Assembly: GCF_012933385.1 (NCBI RefSeq)
Contig: NZ_JABBPN010000016.1
Span: 1-64,000, forward strand
Direction: 5' to 3'
DNA length: 64,000 bases
Source of the DNA: Paenibacillus lemnae
Lineage (GTDB): Bacteria; Bacillota; Bacilli; Paenibacillales; Paenibacillaceae
The notes below the pieces were generated by a model. It worked only from the letters and a program-made list of their open reading frames with translations, was not told where the DNA came from and ran no database searches. Of the stretch, positions 1 through 6,912 are shown piece after piece. The translations under genes and the position numbers were made by a program. Within the stretch, counting starts at the first letter, position 1, and every line of letters starts with the position of its first letter.

Positions 1-39
1 CGACCGCCGCTCGTTTTTTCTTTATTGTACACAAAAAAA

Positions 40-78
40 CCTACAAGATGACTTTTTTCAAAGTGTCCATCTTGTAGG
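40..78 (-). terminator. Rho-independent terminator of the NlpC/P60-like gene
   Basis: Read on the minus strand, CCTACAAGATGGAC pairs with GTCATCTTGTAGG (one bulge) and is followed by a run of seven T. It lies 57 bases past the stop codon of the gene that ends at 135, so it most likely ends that transcript. Confidence 0.8.
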
Positions 79-134
79 GTACAGTTTATACAGGCTCCTC
101 CTTTTTTGTGTTCACTATTCCTGTGCAGTTCCGA

Positions 135-755
135 TCACGTACCAATGCGAATGAGTTTTCCCCGGTCGCTGTGTTCTGCAGGAGATGAGAAGGAGGAGGC
201 CGTGTGAGATGAAATGGATAAAGGCATATTCTTGAGGTATCCATGCAGGGGTCCATGATATAATTCTTGCAGCTGCGGGGAGTTGGAGAAATCCCCAGGT
301 GTGACTAGATGAGGCGGTTTATCGACAGGGCGGATTCCGGCTTGTTCAAAAACGGTAGCTACGAAGTGTGAGCAAAAGTAGGCATTATCCCGGTCAATAT
401 GAAGCCTGAACAAGATTCCCAGCAGACCCAGCAGGTTATATTTATACATATCCTGATGATCCATCATCTGCTGAACGAGATGATACATTCGGTCATAGTC
501 TCTCTTGCTGACAGCGCAGCGATACACAGCGCATTGGGAGGAATAAAAAAACGGTGAGCGCAGATTCTCGCAAACCATTCCGCCGCTGAACGGATTGTTC
601 GCTTGTTTGCGGCCAAAGCTGTAAACTTCGCGCAGTTCGGAATCAAACGCGATCGATGCGTGATTCAGAGGGGCGTTTGTAAAGCATTGGATCATACGGC
701 TGAACCAGGTACCCGTGCCTGTAAGCACGATCCAAATATCTTGTTCCGTTGACAT
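135..755 (-). CDS. Permuted NlpC/P60-like (YiiX/YebB-type) cysteine hydrolase-like protein
   Basis: A 206-residue soluble protein with no signal peptide. A His in an N-terminal NHASIAFD segment and a Cys in a YFCSHFVATVFEQAG segment have the order expected for circularly permuted papain-like NlpC/P60 proteins (YiiX/YebB type), where the usual Cys and His blocks are swapped. The C-terminal 35 residues are Ser/His-rich and look disordered. Known members cleave amide or lipid-amide bonds, but the substrate cannot be told here. The start is supported by AAGGAG about 9 bases upstream, and a hairpin terminator follows. It is transcribed alone, divergently from the PAS kinase. The family call rests on motif order and is fairly sure, the activity is not. 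Confidence 0.7.
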   Translation of the reverse strand: MSTEQDIWIVLTGTGTWFSRMIQCFTNAPLNHASIAFDSELREVYSFGRKQANNPFSGGMVCENLRSPFFYSSQCAVYRCAVSKRDYDRMYHLVQQMMDHQDMYKYNLLGLLGILFRLHIDRDNAYFCSHFVATVFEQAGIRPVDKPPHLVTPGDFSNSPQLQELYHGPLHGYLKNMPLSISSHTASSFSSPAEHSDRGKLIRIGT

Positions 756-1054
756 TCTCGCAAACTCCTTTTAACGGTCTTACATGTACGTACTCTATGA
801 TGTCGCGCTCTTGCTTCTTTCACAATAAACGAAATTGGTACGTTGTTCAAGGTTAATTAAAACCATTTTATTCAAATTTCCATCTCTATAAAACGGTTCG
901 TTATAAGTCTCGGCACGATGCGACAGAATGAGTTTTTTTACGACATCTTCAGATAAAAATCTTGTTTGAATGCGTTCGGAGAAGGAGAACGGCTGGACAG
1001 CCTCGAATGTAAGTAAAAATGATTGTACAACGAGAATGGAGGAACGTTCGGATC
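756..1054. other. Divergent intergenic region, no gene seen
   Basis: This 299-base stretch separates the minus-strand NlpC/P60-like gene from the plus-strand PAS kinase and should hold both promoters. It is AT-rich, but I see no convincing -35/-10 pair, no long palindrome and no plausible small gene. The ATG at 1019 lacks a ribosome binding site and is not taken as the kinase start. Confidence 0.5.
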
Positions 1055-2146
1055 ATGATTGATGATGAAGGCCTCTGGAAGAAGATGATGCTGCAGGCAT
1101 TGGAGAGCTCACCGATGGGTATGGCATGTCTCAGTCCGGATGGCCGTATTCAAAATGTGAATCCTTCGGCCTGCTTGATGCTGGGATACGAGGCAGAGGA
1201 ACTTATCCACCATTATTATGAGGAATGGGTTCACCCTGATGATGCCATCCTTAATCCCTTATATCGTTCGGAGTGGGCGAAAGATGAGCCATATACTTAT
1301 GAGACGGAAGTGCGATTAATACACAAACTGGGACACATCGTCTGGGTTTCTTTTACCTTGCAATCGGTTACGGAGAAGGATGGGGCACCTGTAGGATATA
1401 TAGTATATCTTCAGGATTTGACGGAACAGAAGCGGGCCAGTGACTATGCGGAGTCCATGATGATCCAGTCAGACAAGCTGTCTATTGCGGGTCAGCTGGC
1501 AGCAGGTATTGCCCATGAAATACGGAATCCGATGACATCGATAAAAGGGTTTGTTCAGCTGCTGCGAACCGGTTACGGAAGCAAACAACAGTATTTCGAT
1601 ATCATTTCCTCGGAGATTGAGCGCATCGAATTGATATTGGGTGAGTTATTGATTCTAGCCAAGCCGCAGAGCATCAAATACGAATCCAAGGATATCCGGC
1701 TGCTGCTGGAACAGGTTATTACCTTGTTAAATACCCAGGCGATTCTGAACAATGTGGAGATCCAGACGGATTTTGATTTGAACGCTCCCTATGTGCAGTG
1801 TGATGAAAATCAAATGAAGCAGGTGTTCATCAATTTTATCAAAAATGCGGTGGAATCTATGGCGAGCGGCGGTACAATAACGATCCGCATGGATGGCGGC
1901 AGTCCCGGGGAGCTGCATATTTATTTCACGGATGAGGGCTGCGGCATGCCGGATTCTATCTTGTCACGGCTGGGAGAACCGTTTTATACAACGAAAGAGA
2001 AGGGGACCGGGCTCGGTTTTATGATCAGCAAAAAAATGATTGAAGAACATCAGGGCTCTGTTCATGTGAATAGCAAACCAGGTGAGGGTACCACCATTAA
2101 GGTTACGCTTCCTGCAGTTTCGGATGCCCGAACGACATCTTCCTGA
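1055..2146 (+). CDS. Soluble PAS-domain sensor histidine kinase (KinA/KinE-like, orphan)
   Basis: A cytoplasmic histidine kinase of 363 residues with no membrane segment. One PAS domain (residues about 12-125, with GYEAEELI and WVHPDD motifs) is followed by a HisKA dimerisation helix with the phosphorylatable His near residue 154 in GIAHEIRNPMTSIKG. A HATPase domain follows, with an N-box (FINFIKNAVES), G1 (DEGCGMP) and G2 (GTGLGF). This layout is that of soluble Bacillus/Paenibacillus kinases that feed the Spo0F phosphorelay (KinA, KinE). No response regulator is adjacent, which fits an orphan kinase. An upstream in-frame ATG at 1019 has no ribosome binding site, while GGAGG at 1038-1042 precedes the ATG at 1055, so the shorter form is chosen. 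A role in sporulation is inference. Confidence 0.85.
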   Translation: MIDDEGLWKKMMLQALESSPMGMACLSPDGRIQNVNPSACLMLGYEAEELIHHYYEEWVHPDDAILNPLYRSEWAKDEPYTYETEVRLIHKLGHIVWVSFTLQSVTEKDGAPVGYIVYLQDLTEQKRASDYAESMMIQSDKLSIAGQLAAGIAHEIRNPMTSIKGFVQLLRTGYGSKQQYFDIISSEIERIELILGELLILAKPQSIKYESKDIRLLLEQVITLLNTQAILNNVEIQTDFDLNAPYVQCDENQMKQVFINFIKNAVESMASGGTITIRMDGGSPGELHIYFTDEGCGMPDSILSRLGEPFYTTKEKGTGLGFMISKKMIEEHQGSVHVNSKPGEGTTIKVTLPAVSDARTTSS

Positions 2147-2216
2147 ATTTAATATTCGGGATGCATGCTAAAGCTCGTTTAGTATCAACATAATATAGAA
2201 GCAAGGAGGGCTGATC

Positions 2217-3431
2217 ATGAGTACGAAGATCATAAGAAATCCGAAACAGCGTAAACTTCTGTTCAGTGCCGGTCTGAGCTGGATGTTCGATGCGATGGAT
2301 GTCGGCATCATTTCATTTATCGTCGCTGCCTTGGCGAAAGAATGGGCACTGGGATCACAGGAGGTAGGCGTACTGGCGAGCAGTACCTCGATCGGAATGG
2401 TTTTTGGCGCCATGCTGGCAGGTATTCTCGCAGACAAATACGGACGTAAGAATATTATGCTGTGGACGCTGTTGATATTTTCTGTCGCAAGCGGACTTTC
2501 CGCACTTGCCACAGGCTTTGTGGTGCTTTGCTTGCTGCGATTCATTGCTGGCCTTGGACTTGGAGGCGAGCTGCCGGTGGCTTCAACCCTGGTGTCGGAG
2601 AGCATGCCGGTGGAAGACCGGGGACGTTCGGTTGTGCTGCTGGAAAGCTTTTGGGCAGCGGGCTGGATTTTATCGGCGCTCATTGCCTACTTTGTCATTC
2701 CTGACTACGGCTGGCGTACAGCATTTGTCATCGGTGCGCTGCCTGCACTGTACGCTTTATACTTGAGGCGTGCCATTGAGGATCCTCCAAGGTATTTGAA
2801 GCAGAAGAAGGCGCGGCGTCTGTCGTTATCCGAACGGGTGAAATCAGTGTGGTCCGGACAGCACCGGAAGACGACGATTATGCTCTGGGTGCTGTGGTTT
2901 ACCGTTGTGTTTTCTTACTATGGCATGTTTTTATGGCTGCCTACGGTTATGCTCGACAAGGGCTTCAGTCTGGTCAAAAGCTTTCAATATGTGCTGATTA
3001 TGACGCTGGCCCAGCTTCCCGGGTATTTTACCGCAGCTTATTTTATTGAAAAGTTCGGCCGCAAGTTTGTGCTTGTTACCTATTTAATATTTACTGGGCT
3101 CAGTGCGTTCTGGTTCGGTTATGCAGAGTCAGTAAATATGCTGCTGGCCGCTGGCATTTGTTTGTCCTTCTTCAATCTGGGAGCATGGGGCGGTCTGTAT
3201 GCCTATACACCAGAACTGTACCCGACCCGTATACGCTCTACCGGTGTAGGTCTTGCAACATCATTCGGCCGGATCGGTGGAGTCATTGCCCCGCTGCTGG
3301 TAGGGGTGATGAAGGAGAACGGAACTGCTATCCCCGCGATTTTTATCATGTTTTTCTTGACCATATTGGTGGGTGCCTTCGCAGTGCTATTATTAGGAAA
3401 AGAAACCAAAGGTATAGAGCTGGCAGACTGA
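2217..3431 (+). CDS. niaP: MFS transporter, NiaP-like (nicotinate/aromatic acid or sugar permease)
   Basis: A 404-residue major facilitator with 12 predicted membrane segments. The N-terminal LFSAGLSWMFDAMDVGIISF, the inter-helix A-loop DKYGRKN, the LGGELPVASTLVSE stretch and the LPGYFTAAYFIEKFGRK stretch match what I know of Bacillus subtilis NiaP (YceI), a niacin importer. The sugar-porter superfamily contains close relatives for aromatic acids, so the substrate is a family-level guess. AAGGAGG 7 bases before the ATG gives a strong start. It begins 70 bases after the PAS kinase on the same strand, with no clear terminator between, so some co-transcription is possible. A bidirectional terminator follows. 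Confidence 0.75.
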   Translation: MSTKIIRNPKQRKLLFSAGLSWMFDAMDVGIISFIVAALAKEWALGSQEVGVLASSTSIGMVFGAMLAGILADKYGRKNIMLWTLLIFSVASGLSALATGFVVLCLLRFIAGLGLGGELPVASTLVSESMPVEDRGRSVVLLESFWAAGWILSALIAYFVIPDYGWRTAFVIGALPALYALYLRRAIEDPPRYLKQKKARRLSLSERVKSVWSGQHRKTTIMLWVLWFTVVFSYYGMFLWLPTVMLDKGFSLVKSFQYVLIMTLAQLPGYFTAAYFIEKFGRKFVLVTYLIFTGLSAFWFGYAESVNMLLAAGICLSFFNLGAWGGLYAYTPELYPTRIRSTGVGLATSFGRIGGVIAPLLVGVMKENGTAIPAIFIMFFLTILVGAFAVLLLGKETKGIELAD

Positions 3432-3465
3432 ACGCTTCCTCCAGCAGCGATAGAGCGCAGCAAAA

Positions 3466-3501
3466 AAGACGGTGCCGGGATAAACTCCCTGACACCGTCT
3501 T
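3466..3501. terminator. Bidirectional terminator between niaP and rnj
   Basis: AAGACGGTG and CACCGTCTT form the stem, extended by partial pairing inside. An ATTTTTT tract follows on the plus strand, and a run of seven T follows on the minus strand. It lies between two convergent genes and can end both transcripts. Confidence 0.88.
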
Positions 3502-3515
3502 ATTTTTTGTTTCAG

Positions 3516-5234
3516 TTAAACCTCCATGATGGAGGGCATAATGAACGGGCTGCGCCCGAGTTCTCTTTTGAAATAGCGGTTTAACGTGGATGTGGTCATC
3601 TGCTCCCATGCCGTCTGATCATAATCACGCTGTTCTCCCGCCTTGTTAAGATGCTTGCGGAGCATAGCTTCTGCACGACGCAGCAGAGGCTTGGAGTCCT
3701 GCATATAGACAAATCCTCGTGTAATCAGCTCCGGTCCGGCCATCAGCTTCCGGGTCTCACGATTCAGCGTCATAGCTACGATCACGACGCCGTCATGGGC
3801 AAGCTGAACACGTTCTTCCAGCAGCTCCTTCTCATGGGTGCGAAGCTCACCGTTATTGATATATACATCACCCGATGGAATGTTGCGTCCTTTGCGGGCG
3901 CCGTTGCGGAAGAGAGAAAGCGTGTTGCCGATGTTCAGCAGGTACACGTTATTCTCCGGAACGCCGACGTCCATGGCGAGCTTGCGGTGGTTAAGCAGCA
4001 TCCGGTATTCTCCGTGAATCGGGACAAAATACTTGGGACGAATGCTGCTGAGCATAAGCTTGAGATCTTCACGGCAGCCGTGGCCGGAGGTATGAATGTC
4101 CAGAATCGATCCGTAACGGACCTCTGCACCTGCACGCATTAACAGATCAATACTGCGGTTCACATTTTGTGTATTGCCTGGAATCGGTGACGAAGAAAAA
4201 ATGACGGTATCATCCGGATGAATCTGAATGGAGCGGTGAGCTCCTGAAGCGATGCGCGTCAGTGCTGCGTTCGGCTCTCCTTGACTCCCGGTACAGATCA
4301 CGACCACCTGATGGTCCCGGTAGCGGTTAACGGACTTCGCATCAATCATCATACCGTCAGGTATGCGAATGTAACCGAGTTCCTGGCCGATGGTAAACAC
4401 CTTCTCCATGCTGCGGCCGACAATAGCCAGCTTCCGGTTCGTCTGGATGGCGGCTTCTACAACCTGCTGGAGACGATGCACATTGGATGCAAACGTGGCG
4501 AATAAAACTCTTCCCGGACTTTCCTGAAATTGTTTTAATATCGATTGCCCCACGGTACGTTCAGAGGGAGTAAAGCCTTCTCGTTCACTGTTCGTACTGT
4601 CTGCAAGCAGTGCAAGCACACCCCGCTTGCCGAGGCTCATAATTTTATGGATATCAGCAGGCTTGTCCTCTGGCGTAAAATCAAATTTAAAATCACCTGT
4701 GTGCACGATCGGCCCATAAGGCGTTTCTACAACAACACCATAAGCATCGGGAATACTGTGTGTGGTGCGGAAGAAATGAACGGCCAGATGTTTGAATGAG
4801 AACTTGTCAGTCTCATGAAACACTCGCAGATCACTCTGATCCAATAGACGATGTTCCTCCAGTTTGGTACGGACCAGGCCAATCGTAAGCGGACCGCCAT
4901 AAATCGGCATTTGAATCTGCCGCAGTACGTAAGGAATTGCTCCGATATGATCTTCATGACCGTGGGTCAGGAACAGGCCCTTGATTTTGTTTTTATTTTC
5001 AATCAAATAGCGGATGTCAGGAATAATGTAGTCGACACCGCTCATTTCGGCATCCGGGAACTTGAGCCCGGCATCTATAATAATAATCTCATTTCGAAAT
5101 TCTACGGCATACATATTCTTGCCGATTTCTCCCAAACCGCCAAGAGCAAAGACGCGGACTGGAGGAGAGGAGGGCTTGGGTTTGCGGGCTGGTGGCGTAC
5201 TCTGTATCTTCTCGTTTAATAAAGGCTTGGACAT
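3516..5234 (-). CDS. rnjA: Ribonuclease J (RNase J1-like)
   Basis: A metallo-beta-lactamase/beta-CASP ribonuclease of 572 residues acting in mRNA decay and RNA maturation as 5'-3' exonuclease and endonuclease. Visible are FALGGLGEIGKNMYAV at the start of the catalytic fold, the zinc motif THGHEDHIGAIPY, HTGDFKFDFTP, the beta-CASP Gly-rich CTGSQGEP and HTSGHGCREDLKLML followed by the conserved PIHGEYRM, and a C-terminus ending in IMEV as in RNase J1. The stretch of about 25 residues before the fold is longer than in B. subtilis and rich in Pro/Lys. A further upstream ATG (5276) has no ribosome binding site. The chosen ATG has only a weak AGAGG about 14 bases upstream, so the start is uncertain. 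It stands alone with a long leader (see 5235-5674). Confidence 0.9.
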   Translation of the reverse strand: MSKPLLNEKIQSTPPARKPKPSSPPVRVFALGGLGEIGKNMYAVEFRNEIIIIDAGLKFPDAEMSGVDYIIPDIRYLIENKNKIKGLFLTHGHEDHIGAIPYVLRQIQMPIYGGPLTIGLVRTKLEEHRLLDQSDLRVFHETDKFSFKHLAVHFFRTTHSIPDAYGVVVETPYGPIVHTGDFKFDFTPEDKPADIHKIMSLGKRGVLALLADSTNSEREGFTPSERTVGQSILKQFQESPGRVLFATFASNVHRLQQVVEAAIQTNRKLAIVGRSMEKVFTIGQELGYIRIPDGMMIDAKSVNRYRDHQVVVICTGSQGEPNAALTRIASGAHRSIQIHPDDTVIFSSSPIPGNTQNVNRSIDLLMRAGAEVRYGSILDIHTSGHGCREDLKLMLSSIRPKYFVPIHGEYRMLLNHRKLAMDVGVPENNVYLLNIGNTLSLFRNGARKGRNIPSGDVYINNGELRTHEKELLEERVQLAHDGVVIVAMTLNRETRKLMAGPELITRGFVYMQDSKPLLRRAEAMLRKHLNKAGEQRDYDQTAWEQMTTSTLNRYFKRELGRSPFIMPSIMEV

Positions 5235-5674
5235 AATGTAAAAGTATTCCTCTCTATGGATAATATTGTCGGACATCGAACATCAGGGCGCAGTCGAATG
5301 GAGCCGTCTCCTGAGGCCTACGGATCTTAGTGATCATCCCGCCCCATTGTGATCTTGATCAGATCGGAGCGGAAAATAATTATGAATGGAAACAATATTT
5401 AATACGAGACAGTGAGGAATCACTGCCTTCGTGTCCATTTAAACAATCAATCATTAAATAAGGTGGACCTTATGTAGCAAAGGATAATGGTCTTTATCGA
5501 TTAGAACAGGGCTGGCTCCCATGGGAGACTATACGTCTATCCTGCCCCTCTCATGGTCCATCCTAACCTCGCTGTTCTGATATTGAACCGATCGCACATG
5601 AAATGATCTTATTTCAGTTTACCATTTTTATAGCAGCGTGTGGTAGTGATATATGATAAAAAAGATCTTGCCGG
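5235..5674 (-). other. Long leader/intergenic region before rnjA with three short palindromes
   Basis: This stretch of about 440 bases holds no plausible gene. Three short palindromes are visible: CAGTGAGGAATCACTG (5410-5425), ATAAGGTGGACCTTAT (5458-5473) and CTCCCATGGGAG (5516-5527). The region probably contains the rnjA promoter and a long 5' leader. I do not recognise a known riboswitch or T-box in it. Confidence 0.4.
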
Positions 5675-6559
5675 CTAGACACCCTGTTTTTTCCGGAATT
5701 GTGACGGGGTGCATCCCATAAACCGGCGGAATACTCTGACGAAATAACTGATATGGCCAAATCCGACATCCATGGCGATATCGGATATTTTTCGTTCATG
5801 ATCCTGCAGCATTCCTGCAGCTACACGGACCCGGTAGGAATTAATATAATCCATCGGAGTCTGGCCGGTCATGCTTTTGAAGAACCGGCAGAATTGGCCT
5901 TCGCTCATCGGAATCAGGGCGGAAAGTTCGCCAAGACGGATCGGCTGCTGGTAATGAGATTGAATGAAGGCGATCACCTTCTTCAGTCGTTCAGTCCGGC
6001 TTCGGCTGTGATCTGCGCTTCGGCTGCGGTTAACCAGGAAGTTCGCGGCAGCAGCCTGGGACAGAAGGACAAGCAGGCGGCCCTTGATAGCAGCCTGATA
6101 TCCTGGAAGGCGCTCTGTCGCTGCTGACATCATAGCCTTGATCTGTGCCGCCAGCTCTGGGTGCTGCACTGGGCTGATCCAGCGGGGAATTGTCGCTTTT
6201 CGTTCCTGGAAAGGGAGAACCGTTTCTTCCTGAATCACGTCGTATCCCGAACTTGCCAGCAGGGAAGGGTCAAATACCATCGCCCGGAACCGGCAGCCGC
6301 GGCTGCCTTTCGCATGGCCGGTATGAATATCCCCGCCATCGATCATGACAGACTCACCCGCCTGTACGTGGATCATCTCCGTATCAATCTGAAACAGTAC
6401 TTCACCCTCCAGCACGGTGAAAATTTCATTTTCCGGATGCCAGTGGGAATCGACAACATGAGCGCCCGGCGGGAAATGGTATTCATAGATTTCAAAAGGG
6501 AAGCGTGCATCTCCATGCATCTGCATTTCTTTCAAGGAGAGTCGTAAACTCTGGTCCAT
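5675..6559 (-). CDS. Cupin-AraC family transcriptional regulator
   Basis: A 294-residue regulator. The N-terminal half is a cupin sugar-sensing domain (HVVDSHWHPENEIFTVLEGE, then GGDIHTGHA). The C-terminal 100 residues form the double helix-turn-helix of AraC/XylS proteins (RLGELSALIPMSEGQFCRFFKS and ISDIAMDVGFGHISYFVRVFRR). AAGGAGG about 8 bases upstream fixes the ATG. It faces away from the GH31 alpha-xylosidase gene, so it is the natural candidate regulator of that gene, sensing a sugar or sugar acid. A copy of the dispersed structured repeat ends only 20 bases before this start codon, in the same orientation, so any transcript that begins further upstream carries it as a leader. Confidence 0.88.
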   Translation of the reverse strand: MDQSLRLSLKEMQMHGDARFPFEIYEYHFPPGAHVVDSHWHPENEIFTVLEGEVLFQIDTEMIHVQAGESVMIDGGDIHTGHAKGSRGCRFRAMVFDPSLLASSGYDVIQEETVLPFQERKATIPRWISPVQHPELAAQIKAMMSAATERLPGYQAAIKGRLLVLLSQAAAANFLVNRSRSADHSRSRTERLKKVIAFIQSHYQQPIRLGELSALIPMSEGQFCRFFKSMTGQTPMDYINSYRVRVAAGMLQDHERKISDIAMDVGFGHISYFVRVFRRFMGCTPSQFRKKQGV

Positions 6560-6579
6560 AAATGGGCCTCCTTAATTAC

Positions 6580-6784
6580 TTGTTATACAGACTGAAGTTA
6601 ATAGTTTCCTCTCCGGTGGCTGCGATGGCAAGTGTTCTTACGACCGCTGTTGCCTCCAAAATGCTTGGAATTATGATCTATGGTTGCATTTCGGAGGCAA
6701 AGGCGGACGCTGCCGCTTCTTCAGAATCACTTGTCACCTCCGCAATAAGATGGTTCAAGCTTAACTTCATTCTAAATATAACAA
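6580..6784 (-). repeat. Dispersed structured intergenic element, copy 1 (MITE-like)
   Basis: First of three related elements. The outer ends are near-perfect inverted repeats: TTATACAGACTGAAGTTAA at 6583-6601 and the complement of a TTATA...TGAAGTTAA version ending at 6784, both preceded by TTG. Inside is a hairpin, TTGCCTCCAAAATGC (6650-6664) with GCATTTCGGAGGCAA (6686-6700). Its single mismatch becomes a G-U pair when read on the minus strand. Further imperfect pairing (CAAGTG...CACTTG) joins the outer arms into one long hairpin. Element length is about 205 bases. Its minus-strand 3' end lies 20 bases before the AraC start codon. No clear target-site duplication was found. No protein gene is supported inside it. 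Confidence 0.8.
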
Positions 6785-6854
6785 AAAATTAGTTTGTATC
6801 AATATTATGCTATAAAAGCATGGAATCCTGTTAGTTTTGTGTCCATGATATCAG

Positions 6855-6878
6855 TATAATGACATTATAGCGCTTACA
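6855..6878 (+). promoter_or_regulatory. -10 box and near-consensus cre site of the alpha-xylosidase gene
   Basis: A consensus TATAAT at 6855-6860 is followed at 6865-6878 by TTATAGCGCTTACA, which matches the CcpA operator consensus on the minus strand except for one key base (A where C is usual at position 13). No good -35 was found. The position just after the -10 would allow CcpA to block transcription of the gene starting at 6913. Confidence 0.5.
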
Positions 6879-6912
6879 CATTGAATGATAAACAGGAGAG
6901 GCGGTTAGTTTT

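Noticed and set aside
6580..6784. Target-site duplication around repeat copy 1 (AATTA on both sides)
   Set aside because: The right-hand AATTA is not adjacent to the repeat end and the region is AT-rich, so the match may be chance.
6562..6792. 76-codon plus-strand frame across repeat copy 1
   Set aside because: It runs antisense through the repeat, has no ribosome binding site (its ATG overlaps that of the AraC gene) and is not kept in the other copies.
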